Origin: Solibacillus merdavium
Lineage (GTDB): Bacteria; Bacillota; Bacilli; Bacillales_A; Planococcaceae
Assembly (NCBI RefSeq): GCF_014836935.1
Contig: NZ_JACSPW010000001.1
Location: 434,001 to 498,000, forward strand
DNA length: 64,000 bases
Reading direction: 5' to 3'
Position 1 is the stretch's first letter. Each line of letters opens with the position of its first letter. The notes under the pieces were generated by a model that saw only the letters and a list, made by a program, of their open reading frames with translations, was not told the DNA's origin and did no database searches. Below, in pieces: positions 1 to 8,704 of this stretch. Made by a program: the position numbers and the translations under genes.

Positions 1-19
1 AGAAAAATAATTATTGTGT

Positions 20-52
20 ACCCAAGCGAATGGCTCCGCTTGGGTTTTATTT
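20..52 (+). terminator. Intrinsic terminator of the gene upstream of the window
   Basis: The arms ACCCAAGCG (20-28) and CGCTTGGGT (37-45) form a perfect hairpin followed by TTTTATTTG. It ends a gene lying outside the window. In Bacillales recA usually precedes rny, so recA is the likely source, but this is inference. Confidence 0.85.
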
Positions 53-85
53 GTTTGTTTAGGGCAGGCAGGTTAGCTAGTAGCA

Positions 86-261
86 AATGGCAATTATATA
101 AGAGCAGTGACGAATATGTTGCTTGAAGTGGCGAATAAATTTCAAAGTGGCGATTAAATATAAGAGAGTGACGAATAAGTTACTGGAAGTGGCGAATACG
201 CGCTGGGATTTGACGAATAAAATACAGGGAGTGACGAATAACCGGATGAATTTGGCGAATA
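86..261 (+). repeat. Phased 21-bp repeat array (AGTGRCGAATA units), copy 1
   Basis: An 11-bp motif, AGTGRCGAATA, starts at 106, 127, 146, 167, 188, 209, 230 and 251. A weaker copy starts at 86 and a solitary out-of-phase one at 346. All steps between strong units are 21 bp except one of 19. The roughly 10 bp between motifs are not conserved. Because 21 is a multiple of 3, a 65-residue reading frame with a 7-residue period crosses the array. It lacks a convincing ribosome binding site and its changes are not synonymous, so I treat the array as non-coding. A second array lies at 11378-11493. Confidence 0.85.
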
Positions 262-425
262 TATGTTTAGGGAAGTTCTTTAAGCGATACTTTCTTCATA
301 AAAATGTGAGAGAAAGTTGAGGAATGTGTCTATAAAAACTATATAAGTGTCGAATAAAGTTATCTTTCCGGCAAAAAAGTCTCTCAAATCAATAAATATA
401 AAAAAACCTTTAAACATGGCTATTC

Positions 426-454
426 TTGACATACCTAATTATGAACTATACAAT
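426..454 (+). promoter_or_regulatory. Sigma-A promoter for rny
   Basis: TTGACA (426-431), a 17-bp spacer and TACAAT (449-454) match the housekeeping consensus. It gives rny a leader of about 110 nt. A further TATAAT-like hexamer at 462-467 has no good -35 partner. Confidence 0.7.
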
Positions 455-570
455 TAAAATGTATAATTTCTAAATTTTGAAATGAAATAGGCAATATGTT
501 TGAATATTTGAAAACATATATAGCCGACTAGAAGAACATCAGACATATCAGCTTAGGAGGGATTAGTATT

Positions 571-2124
571 ATGGAAATGATTCTCCCTGCTTTGCTAGGA
601 TTCGCTGTCGGTGTTGCTGTTATCTATTTTTACATGAAAAACGTGAATGAATCAAAAGTCACTGGTGCAAAGCATGTAGCTGAACAAATCGTAGAAGATG
701 CGAAACGTGAAGCAGATGCTCTGAAAAAGGAAGCACTACTTGAAGCAAAGGATGAAACTCACAAATTTCGTTCTGAAGCAGAAAACGACATTCGTGACCG
801 TCGTGGAGAGCTTCAGAAACAAGAGAACCGTTTATTGCAAAGAGAAGAAAATCTTGACCGCAAAGATGATGCTCTGAATAAAAGAGAGACGAGCCTAGAG
901 CGTAAGGAAGAAGCTCTGGCAAGCAGACAACAGCATATTGAACAGATGGAAAGCAAAGTAGAAGAACTTGTTGCAAGTCAAAAAACAGAGCTTGAGCGTA
1001 TTGCGGCTCTGACACGTGAAGAAGCAAAAGAGGTCATTTTGAAGGAAGTTGAAAATGAACTTTCAACTGATATTGCAGTAATGACAAAAGAAGCGGAAAC
1101 ACGTGCGAAAGAAGATTCAGACAAAAAAGCTCGCGAAATATTATCACTTGCACTACAACGCTTTGCAGCTGACCATGTTGCCGAAACAACAGTGTCCGTT
1201 GTAAATTTACCAAATGATGAGATGAAAGGTCGCATCATTGGTCGTGAAGGTCGTAACATTCGAACACTGGAGACGCTAACTGGTATTGATTTAATTATTG
1301 ATGATACACCTGAAGCAGTTATTTTATCCGGCTTTGATCCGATTCGCCGTGAGACAGCACGCCTTGCACTAGAAAAGCTAGTTCAAGATGGTCGTATTCA
1401 CCCGGCACGTATTGAAGAAATGGTTGAAAAATCCCGTCGTGAAGTGGATGAACAAATCCGCGAAACAGGTGAGCAGACAACATTTGAAGTAGGTATTCAT
1501 AACCTACATCCAGATTTAATGAAAATTCTAGGTCGTATGAAATACCGTACAAGCTATGGTCAAAATGTATTAAAGCATTCTATCGAAGTTGCGCATTTAG
1601 CAGGGTTGCTTGCTGCAGAACTAGGTGAAGATGTTACATTAGCCCGTCGTGCAGGTTTATTGCATGATATTGGGAAAGCGATTGACCATGAAGTTGAAGG
1701 TAGCCACGTAGAAATCGGTGTGGAACTGGCAACGAAGTATAAAGAACATCCAGTGGTGATTAACTCAATTGCTTCTCACCACGGTGATACAGAAGCTACT
1801 TCTGTTATAGCAGTACTTGTAGCAGCAGCCGATGCATTATCAGCAGCTCGCCCGGGTGCCCGCAGTGAAACTCTTGAAAACTATATTCGCCGATTAGAAA
1901 AGCTTGAAGAAATTTCTGAAAGCTATGATGGTGTTGAAAAATCCTTTGCGATTCAAGCAGGTCGTGAAGTCCGCATTATCGTACAGCCTGAAAAGATTGA
2001 TGATCTTGCTTCACATCGTTTAGCGCGTGATATTCGCAAACGTATTGAAGAAGAACTCGATTATCCAGGTCATATTAAAGTAACGGTAATCCGTGAAACA
2101 CGTTCGGTAGAATACGCAAAATAA
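571..2124 (+). CDS. rny: Ribonuclease Y
   Basis: Membrane-anchored endoribonuclease that starts turnover of many mRNAs in Firmicutes. The 517-residue product has an N-terminal transmembrane segment (about residues 4-20), then a long charged coiled coil (about 30-200). A KH domain follows, with [12 protein letters not shown] near residue 215, and then an HD phosphohydrolase domain with [10 protein letters not shown] and the metal-binding HDIGK near 365. Length and domain order are those of B. subtilis YmdA. AGGAGG lies a suitable distance before the ATG. It has its own sigma-A promoter and terminator, and is separated from its usual neighbour ymdB by a glycan cassette. Confidence 0.98.
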   Translation: MEMILPALLGFAVGVAVIYFYMKNVNESKVTGAKHVAEQIVEDAKREADALKKEALLEAKDETHKFRSEAENDIRDRRGELQKQENRLLQREENLDRKDDALNKRETSLERKEEALASRQQHIEQMESKVEELVASQKTELERIAALTREEAKEVILKEVENELSTDIAVMTKEAETRAKEDSDKKAREILSLALQRFAADHVAETTVSVVNLPNDEMKGRIIGREGRNIRTLETLTGIDLIIDDTPEAVILSGFDPIRRETARLALEKLVQDGRIHPARIEEMVEKSRREVDEQIRETGEQTTFEVGIHNLHPDLMKILGRMKYRTSYGQNVLKHSIEVAHLAGLLAAELGEDVTLARRAGLLHDIGKAIDHEVEGSHVEIGVELATKYKEHPVVINSIASHHGDTEATSVIAVLVAAADALSAARPGARSETLENYIRRLEKLEEISESYDGVEKSFAIQAGREVRIIVQPEKIDDLASHRLARDIRKRIEEELDYPGHIKVTVIRETRSVEYAK

Positions 2125-2150
2125 GCACTTGCCCTATTTATAACTATTAA

Positions 2151-2190
2151 CCCCATTCCGTAGAAAAATTACGGGATGGGGTTTCTTGTT
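2151..2190 (+). terminator. Intrinsic terminator after rny
   Basis: CCCCATTCCGTA (2151-2162) pairs with TACGGGATGGGG (2170-2181), with one G-T pair, followed by TTTCTTGTT. Confidence 0.85.
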
Positions 2191-2781
2191 TAAATAAGGT
2201 TATGAAATTCTCAAAATTTGGTTGCATTTACAACAACATAGAAACAAATATAATATAGCCTTGAAAATTCATAAGGGACGAGGTTGCGTCTCGTTGTACA
2301 TCGTTAGAGATAAAGGAAGTTTTGACTCTAGCAAATTCTAAATATATGCTTCTTAAATATCCTTCTATTACCATCAGAATATTCACGAAAAACGTTAGGG
2401 CAGCCCCAAATTTCATAAATCCCTTTTTTAAAAGCATTTTATATAAAATATTCAAAAGTATTTAGGGTGATATTATTCTAAATACTTTTTCTGTTTTAAA
2501 GAGTTAGATAAATTTGAGTAATGTACATTTCCTTTAATATAAGAAATATTAAAGGAATCTTACAATATTAGGTATATATTAAATAACTCGTGACTATAAT
2601 ATTAAAAAAGAATAGTTATGGTATTTTATGTAATCATTAGTAAGTTCATCCTATAATCTATTAACAGCAATATTCCAAGCTATCAATATAAACCTATCCG
2701 TACTATGCCTATTTTATTATTCTCACTTACATCCCACTAATCTCTGTAAGCTATTAGTAATGTGAAAGAGGAGGCTAGTTA
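2191..2781. other. Gene-free AT-rich spacer with an orphan terminator
   Basis: No convincing gene lies here. A 75-residue minus-strand frame (2228-2455) starts with TTG and has no recognisable domain. The hairpin AAAAGTATTTAG (2454-2465) with CTAAATACTTTTT (2478-2490) looks like a plus-strand intrinsic terminator although no plus-strand gene precedes it after the rny terminator. It may be a relic of a deleted gene or end an unrecognised small RNA. Confidence 0.5.
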
Positions 2782-3693
2782 ATGCAAACAACATTAAGAG
2801 CAAAGCGTTTTACATTTGCGCAAATTGTGAAATTATCGCCGATTTTTGCAAGTAGGATGCTGTTTTGGAAAACGTTTAAATATAATTTGAACTTGGAAAA
2901 CCCGCAAACGTTCAGTGAAAAACTTATGTGGCTTAAATTGTTTGAGGATGTAGAGTTCAAAGTGAGGTTTACTGATAAGGTGAAAATGCGGGAATATATG
3001 ATTGCCCTCGGATATAGCCATTTACTAGTACCGATTATCGGTATTTTTGAAGAAATAGAGGACATTATTTTTGAACAATTACCAAGAAAATTCGTAATAA
3101 AATGTACCCATGGATCGGGGTTTACGATTGTCTGTGAGAATAAAAGAGAATTGGATTACCAAAAAACGAGATTACAATTAGCGGCAATGATGGCAACGAA
3201 CTATGCACTTAGAAATGCGGAGCCTCATTATTCAAAGATTAAACCGAGAATTATTATTGAGCATTATATAGAGCCTTCAAGAAGCGACATTTCCAATGCA
3301 TACAAAATTCATTGCTTCCACGGTGAGCCTAAAGTTATTGAACTTGCATTAGATCACAACACATCAAAGCAGCAAACAATTATGTTGACACCCGATTGGA
3401 ATGATACGGGGTATATCGAGAAGAAGTTTCCTTATGAGATTTCGGAATCTAAGCCAAAACAGCTGGAAGAGTTAATGGCAATTGCTAAAAAGTTAAGTAA
3501 GCCATTTACGTATGTTCGCGTAGATTTAAATATCGTTGATGAAAAAATTTATTTTAATAAGCTGAGCTTTACTCCGGATGCTTGCCTAAATACCGAAATT
3601 AATGAGCAGGCCAACCGAGAGCTTGGGCAATGGCTTGAATTGAATATTGAGAAACGAAAACAACCTATTTCAATCGCTCGATCAAAATCTTAA
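2782..3693 (+). CDS. TupA-like ATP-grasp glycan-modification protein
   Basis: The 303-residue protein resembles the TupA-like ATP-grasp family, named for teichuronopeptide biosynthesis and found in polysaccharide clusters. Recognisable pieces are NPQTFSEKLMWLKL near residue 40, FVIKCTHGSG near 110 (the ATP-grasp lysine region), and PRIIIEHYIE near 155. The motif YVRVDLN, seen near residue 248, is typical of the C-terminal catalytic part. Family members probably ligate an amino or carboxyl group to a surface polymer; the substrate here is unknown. GAGGAGG precedes the ATG. It heads a three-gene cassette with a GT2 enzyme and a GalE-like protein. Confidence 0.75.
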   Translation: MQTTLRAKRFTFAQIVKLSPIFASRMLFWKTFKYNLNLENPQTFSEKLMWLKLFEDVEFKVRFTDKVKMREYMIALGYSHLLVPIIGIFEEIEDIIFEQLPRKFVIKCTHGSGFTIVCENKRELDYQKTRLQLAAMMATNYALRNAEPHYSKIKPRIIIEHYIEPSRSDISNAYKIHCFHGEPKVIELALDHNTSKQQTIMLTPDWNDTGYIEKKFPYEISESKPKQLEELMAIAKKLSKPFTYVRVDLNIVDEKIYFNKLSFTPDACLNTEINEQANRELGQWLELNIEKRKQPISIARSKS

Positions 3694-3740
3694 CAATGCT
3701 TTAAGTTATTTAATCAACTAATTCGCAAGGAGGATTTTAC

Positions 3741-4694
3741 ATGATTCCAGTTGTATCAATAATTGTCGCTACCAATAGTATGGAAGGCTCTGTTAAACAG
3801 TGTCTCCATAGCTTACAAAACCAATCATTGCAAGCGATCGAAGTGCTTATTATTAATCATGCTTTTACCGATGACACTGTCCGTCTTTGTGAAGAATTCA
3901 TAAAAGAGGATGACCGTTTTCGTCTTATTGCATGTGATCAACCAAGTTTAAGTGAAGCAAGAAATAATGGAATAAAAGAGGCTAAAGGGAAATATATTGC
4001 ATTTATTGATGGTAATGATTTCGTTGAATATACAATGTATGAAAAGCTGGTTCAGCGGGCAGAGCAAAAATATGCAGATTTCGTTTTATGTGGCTATACG
4101 AAATACTGGCCGGAAACGAATCGCAAAAAGCATTATAAAATCAATGAAGCGCTATTATCTAATTCTAATCCTGTAGATTATTTTCTGGCAAAGCATAATG
4201 AAGCATATGTTGTGGCGTGGAATAAGCTATTTTTACGGAAAATCATTCAGGATGAGCAACTGTATTTTGAAAATCGCACCTTTTTTGAGGATGTAGGGTT
4301 TGTTGCCCGTTATTTATCGTTTGCGAAAAAAATCGCAATTGTCAATGAGCCACAGTATAACTACGTACAAAGCGAGGGCAGGCCTACTAAAATCTACAAT
4401 CCGTCCATCGCACAATCACATGAGCAAACATACTCACAACTCAAGCAGTTTTTTGATAAAAGGCAGTATCGAAATGTGATAGAAGCGTTAAATTTACGGC
4501 TCTATATTTACCGCTATCATTATGTATTATTGACAACTTCGAATACAAGGCATTTAAAATCCCTTGAACGGCAAATTATAAGGGAGAGTAAAAACTTCTC
4601 GCAGCTGCCGTGGAAACACCGGATGATGAAGCCGTTAGTAAGATTAAGAATATATCCAACGTTCTTCCGACTAGTACGTAAAGTTAAGGTATAA
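3741..4694 (+). CDS. Family 2 glycosyltransferase
   Basis: GT-A fold transferase that adds sugars to a surface glycan. The N-terminus, VSIIVATNSMEGSVKQCLHS, is the usual start of GT2 proteins. ARNNGIKEAKGKYIAFIDGN near residue 75 holds the metal-binding Asp region: IDGND here, where DxD is typical. FFEDVGF near 185 matches the acceptor-side EDxxF motif. The C-terminus lacks obvious membrane segments, so it is probably cytoplasmic or peripheral. AAGGAGG precedes the ATG, and it lies 47 bp after the TupA-like gene, probably in the same operon. The acceptor cannot be read from sequence. Confidence 0.88.
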   Translation: MIPVVSIIVATNSMEGSVKQCLHSLQNQSLQAIEVLIINHAFTDDTVRLCEEFIKEDDRFRLIACDQPSLSEARNNGIKEAKGKYIAFIDGNDFVEYTMYEKLVQRAEQKYADFVLCGYTKYWPETNRKKHYKINEALLSNSNPVDYFLAKHNEAYVVAWNKLFLRKIIQDEQLYFENRTFFEDVGFVARYLSFAKKIAIVNEPQYNYVQSEGRPTKIYNPSIAQSHEQTYSQLKQFFDKRQYRNVIEALNLRLYIYRYHYVLLTTSNTRHLKSLERQIIRESKNFSQLPWKHRMMKPLVRLRIYPTFFRLVRKVKV

Positions 4695-4758
4695 GAACTA
4701 TTGTTTGCCAATAATTGAGGATGCTAAAACAAAATGACAAAGAAATTGATTGGAATGA

Positions 4759-4811
4759 GGGGGGCGACTCCTAGTGTACAAGCACTCGTGTCCTAGAAAA
4801 CGTCTGCCCCC
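4759..4811. repeat. GC-rich interspersed repeat fragment
   Basis: A GC-rich patch in AT-rich surroundings, beginning GGGGGCGACTCC and ending AAAACGTCTGCCCCC. The ends form an imperfect inverted repeat. The end resembles, in reverse complement, the sequence at the right edge of the window (63967-64000). I recall similar sequences scattered through Bacillaceae genomes. A second weak hairpin, ACCCC/GGGGT, lies just downstream. Confidence 0.4.
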
Positions 4812-4940
4812 ACAATGAAAATCACCCCCACTTTATGAGGAGGGGTCAAATTAATCTAAAAGCAGCTAAATGCATCATGGTTGACATCATTACCGTACAA
4901 ATAGATTTATTCACTTTGATATTGGAAGGGGTAATGTCCG

Positions 4941-5759
4941 ATGATTTTAGTCGTTGGGGGAGCAGGTTATATTGGAAGTCACGTTGTAAATCGATTAGTA
5001 GAAACAGAACAGGTAGTTGTCTACGATAATTTATCTACAGGTTGCCGAGAAGCAGTGAATGAACAGGCAATTTTTATAGAAGGTGAGTTAGCGGATGAGA
5101 AGCGTTTAACACATGTTTTTTCTCTTTTCTCAATAAAGACTGTTGTGCATTTGGCAGCAGCAAGCCCGGAAGTTGAATCTAATGAAAATCCACAACTTTA
5201 TTATGAAAATAATGTTACAGCAACGTTAGTGTTGTTGAAGGTGATGCGGGAACATCATGTTAAAAATATTATTTACTCATCTACAGTGTTAACTTATGCC
5301 CGGACCAATGAGCCTTTACATGAGCAAAGTTATATCGAGACGACGAACTCATATGCAAGGTCTAAATACTTTAGCGAACAAATTTTGCAGGATTATACTT
5401 TGGCCTATAAGATGAACTGTATTGTGCTCCGCTATTTAAATGGTTCGGGTTCACAAGAAGGGGATTTAGTGAATGCCTTTTCTTTAGCATTGGAAACGGT
5501 TGCAAAAAATGAGCAGGTATTTAAAATTTATAATTTAGGAAATGGCCAAGGTTCCTTGGTAAAGGAAATAAAAGAAACTAATGAAGAAATAACGAATAAT
5601 AATATTAATTTGTCCAGCAGCCGAATAGAAGATCAACCGGTATTTATTGAGAGTCTAAAAAAAATACAGCAAGAACTAGGCTATTATGCAGAGAAAAATC
5701 TGCAGCATATGATTTCTAATGCATGGAATGGTCACCAAAATAAAAATTTCAACTTCTGA
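4941..5759 (+). CDS. UDP-glucose 4-epimerase-like protein with internal deletion
   Basis: NAD-dependent sugar epimerase family (short-chain dehydrogenase fold). The Rossmann motif GGAGYIGSHV is at residues 6-15, the catalytic Ser-Thr region at IIYSSTVLTYA, and the YxxxK pair in SYARSKYFSEQ near 150. The protein has 272 residues, whereas GalE has about 330. Just after VLRYLNGSGS the usual substrate-loop segment with the conserved RDYIHVxDLA region is missing, and the reading frame rejoins at VNAFSLALE. Part of the substrate-binding domain is therefore absent, so activity is doubtful although NAD binding looks intact. GGAAGGGG precedes the ATG. Confidence 0.8.
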   Translation: MILVVGGAGYIGSHVVNRLVETEQVVVYDNLSTGCREAVNEQAIFIEGELADEKRLTHVFSLFSIKTVVHLAAASPEVESNENPQLYYENNVTATLVLLKVMREHHVKNIIYSSTVLTYARTNEPLHEQSYIETTNSYARSKYFSEQILQDYTLAYKMNCIVLRYLNGSGSQEGDLVNAFSLALETVAKNEQVFKIYNLGNGQGSLVKEIKETNEEITNNNINLSSSRIEDQPVFIESLKKIQQELGYYAEKNLQHMISNAWNGHQNKNFNF

Positions 5760-5854
5760 TTCTGTTACAATTCATTTTGTAGCAGTTTTTTTGCGTACAT
5801 TCTAAAAACAATGGTAAAATGAATGCTTAAGATGAGAAAGTGTGGTTTTATAAA

Positions 5855-6652
5855 ATGAAAGTATTATTTATTGGAGACATTGTTGGTTCCATTGGTCGAG
5901 ATGCTGTTGAACAGTATTTACCTCGTCTAAAGAAAAAATATAATCTGGATGTTGTTATTGCAAACGGAGAAAATGCTGCAGCAGGGCGTGGCATTACACG
6001 TGCAATCTATAATGATTTGCTGCAAATGGGCGTAGATGTCATTACAATGGGCAACCATACGTGGGATAACAAAGACATTTTTGATTTTATCGATGATGCG
6101 GATTACTTAGTTCGTCCGGCGAATTTTTCAAAAGATGCTCCAGGACGTGGGATGACGCAAGTTTCGAAGAACGGTGTAACAATTTCAGTCATTAATTTAC
6201 ACGGGCGTGTATTTTTGCCGCCGCACGAAGATCCGTTTGCGATGGCAGTGGAAATGGTCGAAGAAGCGAAAAAAACGTCGCCAATCGTATTTGTAGATTT
6301 CCATGCAGAGGCGACAAGTGAAAAGATTGCATTAGGTTGGCATTTGGATGGTAAAGCCTCTGTTGTTGTTGGAACGCATACCCATGTACAGACAGCTGAC
6401 AATCGTATATATCCGGGGGGGACTGCATATATTACGGATGTTGGTATGACCGGACCGTACGATGAAGTACTCGGTATGGGAAAAGACAATGTCATTTATA
6501 AGTTTTTGACTAATATGCCTACGCGCTATGAAGTACCAAAAAAAGGCCGTGCTGTATTGAGTGCATTCTTTGTCGAAATTGAAGATAAAACAGGAAAAGC
6601 GATCAGGCAGGAACGTGTTCTTATTAATGAAGACAATCCTTTTCGAGCATAG
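5855..6652 (+). CDS. ymdB: YmdB-family metallophosphoesterase
   Basis: Dinuclear-metal phosphodiesterase. The B. subtilis homologue hydrolyses 2',3'-cyclic nucleotides, interacts with RNase Y and affects motility versus biofilm fate. The 265 residues match the family. Metal ligands are visible in GDIVG near residue 8, NGENAA near 39, GNHTWDN near 67, DFHAEATSEK near 150 and GTHTHVQTAD near 175. A GTG 15 nt upstream at 5840 is also in frame, but starting at ATG 5855 gives MKVLFIGDIVG, which aligns with the family N-terminus. In B. subtilis the gene directly follows rny. Confidence 0.95.
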   Translation: MKVLFIGDIVGSIGRDAVEQYLPRLKKKYNLDVVIANGENAAAGRGITRAIYNDLLQMGVDVITMGNHTWDNKDIFDFIDDADYLVRPANFSKDAPGRGMTQVSKNGVTISVINLHGRVFLPPHEDPFAMAVEMVEEAKKTSPIVFVDFHAEATSEKIALGWHLDGKASVVVGTHTHVQTADNRIYPGGTAYITDVGMTGPYDEVLGMGKDNVIYKFLTNMPTRYEVPKKGRAVLSAFFVEIEDKTGKAIRQERVLINEDNPFRA

Positions 6653-6678
6653 ATAAAAGTAAATTTCGGACAAAATAT

Positions 6679-6742
6679 AACACCTACCATTGAAAAAACT
6701 TGGCGATTGCCTATTTTTATTCAATGCGTAGGTGTTTTTTTA
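6679..6742 (+). terminator. Intrinsic terminator after ymdB
   Basis: AACACCTACCATTGAA (6679-6694) pairs with TTCAATGCGTAGGTGTT (6720-6736), followed by a run of seven further T. The loop is about 25 nt. Confidence 0.85.
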
Positions 6743-6846
6743 AAGGATATTAATTGAATAAAGTGAGTGAATAATTAGCAATTGCGGTGGAAACTATAGT
6801 TCATATGCTCTCTATTATAGTTGAAAAGAGTCTGAGGAGAATCAGG

Positions 6847-7755
6847 ATGAAAAAAGCATGGAAGTGGCTAATTAGTATCGCTGTTGTTTTAGTCAGTACG
6901 AGTCTCATTGTAATTGTTAATGTATATGGAGATATAAAAAGTACAGCAAATGAAATTTATACACCGATGGACGAAAAATCATCTGATATACGGATGCAGC
7001 CAGTCGATATTACAACAAAAATGGAGCCGTTTTCAGCACTAGTTTTAGGGGTGGATGAACGTGAAGGTGATGTGGGGCGCTCTGATACGATGATTGTTTT
7101 GACCGTCAATCCAAACCTTCAAACGACAAAAATGCTAAGCATACCCCGTGACACCTATACCGAGATGATTGGAAAAGGGTTTAAAGACAAAATCAATCAT
7201 TCCTATTCCTTTGGTGGAATGGAAATGTCGATGGAAACAGTGGAAAATTTATTGGGTATTCCGATTGATTATGTGGTGAAAGTGAATATGGTAAGCTTTG
7301 TCGATATTATAGACATCCTAGGTGGTGTTAAAGTTAAAAATACACTGAACTTCAATTTTCAGGGGGAACATTTTCCGATTGGGGAATTGGTGCTCGATGG
7401 AGAGAAGTCTTTGAAGTATGTAAGAATGCGCTATGACGACCCTACTGGTGATTTCGGCAGACAAAATCGACAGAAACAAGTCATTCAGGGCATTATAAAC
7501 GAAAGCTTGTCAATAAAAAAAGTATGGAATTATAAATCAATTTTTAAAACTTTGGAGAAAAATGTGGAAATGAATGTTCCTTTTGATGATCTCCTTAGTA
7601 TACAAAAAAATTATAGTGATAGTTTAAAAAAGATAGAGCAGCTTTATATGAACAAAGGCTCGAATGCGAAGTTGGACGGTATTTATTACTATATGCCGGA
7701 TGAAGGTGAATTACTGGAGATTCAGGCAGATTTGAGAAAACATATGGAGATGTAG
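6847..7755 (+). CDS. LytR-CpsA-Psr family cell-wall polymer ligase
   Basis: LCP enzymes move wall teichoic acid or other undecaprenyl-linked polymers onto peptidoglycan outside the membrane. The 302-residue product has one N-terminal membrane anchor (about residues 8-28). It then has the LCP core: LVLGVDEREGDVGRSDTMIV with its conserved Asp-Arg pairs, SIPRDTYTEM, and a late FGRQNRQKQVIQ with catalytic-type arginines. The start at 6847 is chosen because GAGGAGA (6834-6840) sits 6 nt before it; a longer frame from 6787 lacks this site. Its closeness to the surface-glycan genes fits a wall-polymer role, but it has its own position after a terminator. Confidence 0.9.
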   Translation: MKKAWKWLISIAVVLVSTSLIVIVNVYGDIKSTANEIYTPMDEKSSDIRMQPVDITTKMEPFSALVLGVDEREGDVGRSDTMIVLTVNPNLQTTKMLSIPRDTYTEMIGKGFKDKINHSYSFGGMEMSMETVENLLGIPIDYVVKVNMVSFVDIIDILGGVKVKNTLNFNFQGEHFPIGELVLDGEKSLKYVRMRYDDPTGDFGRQNRQKQVIQGIINESLSIKKVWNYKSIFKTLEKNVEMNVPFDDLLSIQKNYSDSLKKIEQLYMNKGSNAKLDGIYYYMPDEGELLEIQADLRKHMEM

Positions 7756-8088
7756 CAAAAGTTTATAGCAGCAGGTCCGATTTCATCAAGTAAATGCGAT
7801 GGTTCGATACTAATTTTAAATATTGAAGTGTCGATAAAAAGGCTGTCAAAAAAGCCACGACTATTTTGGCTTCTTCACAGACAAAAATTTTAAGGGTTGT
7901 ATTGAATAATCATAAATCACCTAACCCTCATCATTATTAAAATGAGAACTATAGTTTAGCAGATTAATTTTTCTTAATGTATCTATAATTTTGGAAGTCT
8001 ATTTTGGAAATAGCGCGCATACAATGACGTACAGGCAATAAAAATTGTCTTAAAAGATATTGCAGTACTAGATGAGGGGGAAATAGCT
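7756..8088. other. Spacer between LCP gene and spoVS
   Basis: No gene is seen. An imperfect hairpin around 7841-7887 (GGCTGTC...GGCTTCTTCACAGAC) may terminate the LCP gene, but it lacks a clear T tract. spoVS is sigma-H dependent in B. subtilis; I could not find a convincing sigma-H site here. Confidence 0.4.
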
Positions 8089-8370
8089 GTGGATTCATTA
8101 AAAGTATCATCTCGTTCTAATCCTAATTCTGTTGCAGGAGCACTCGTTGCGGTAATACGAGAGCAAGGTTTTGCAGAAATGCAGGCTGTAGGTGCAGGTG
8201 CGTTAAACCAAGCAATTAAAGCAGTAGCAATCGCTCGAGGGTTTGTGGCTCCAAGTGGTACAGATTTAATTTGTGCCCCGGCTTTCGCAGACATTACAAT
8301 TGCAGGAGAAGATCGGACGGCGTTAAAACTGCTCGTTGAAAAAAGAACTCGTTCAGCTAATCATCAATAG
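8089..8370 (+). CDS. spoVS: Stage V sporulation protein S
   Basis: Small Alba-fold-like protein needed in B. subtilis for progression past stage V of sporulation; its biochemical role is unclear. The 93 residues carry the family signature PNSVAGALVAVIREQGFAEM and GAGALNQAIKAVAIARGFVA. GTG at 8089 is used because GAGGGGG lies about 8 nt upstream and it yields MDSLKVS, matching the family start MEILKVS. It ends in an extra short tail compared with the 86-residue B. subtilis protein. It marks the organism as a spore former. Confidence 0.96.
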   Translation: MDSLKVSSRSNPNSVAGALVAVIREQGFAEMQAVGAGALNQAIKAVAIARGFVAPSGTDLICAPAFADITIAGEDRTALKLLVEKRTRSANHQ

Positions 8371-8374
8371 TCCT

Positions 8375-8417
8375 ACACCCGCTTAGCACCTAAGTAGTGC
8401 TAAGCGGGTGTTTTTTA
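8375..8417 (+). terminator. Intrinsic terminator after spoVS
   Basis: Perfect 15-bp arms ACACCCGCTTAGCAC (8375-8389) and GTGCTAAGCGGGTGT (8397-8411), followed by TTTTTATTTT. Confidence 0.95.
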
Positions 8418-8704
8418 TTTTCAGGAATTTTGTTATAACAAATACATAATAGTGAAACAAAATGTGAAAAATTTCGTTTCTTAAATAAACTGCATAAATA
8501 ATCAAGATTACCCGCAAAACAAATTGTGTACAGAAACTTTCCGTCAAAGGTCTGATTTTTACTACTATATGACATTTGCAATAGAAGAGACTTACACTTC
8601 ATGTTAAACTAATGTAGGAAAAATAACTATACGTAGCTCAGCTTGATGCCAGCTACATCCGAGCTAACAACTATATAATACAGAAATTTTAAGGAGATGT
8701 TGAT
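8418..8704. other. Leader region of korAB
   Basis: No gene is seen. GTAGCT (8633-8638) and AGCTAC (8651-8656) form a small inverted repeat upstream of a TATAAT hexamer at 8674-8679. No good -35 sits at the right distance, so the promoter stays unassigned. Confidence 0.3.

Noticed and set aside
123-320. 65-residue reading frame with a Val-Thr/Ala-Asn heptad repeat
   Set aside because: It is produced by the 21-bp DNA repeat. No good ribosome binding site, a TTG start, and motif changes that are not synonymous.
2228-2455. 75-residue minus-strand frame
   Set aside because: TTG start, no domain, AT-rich composition; nothing supports coding.
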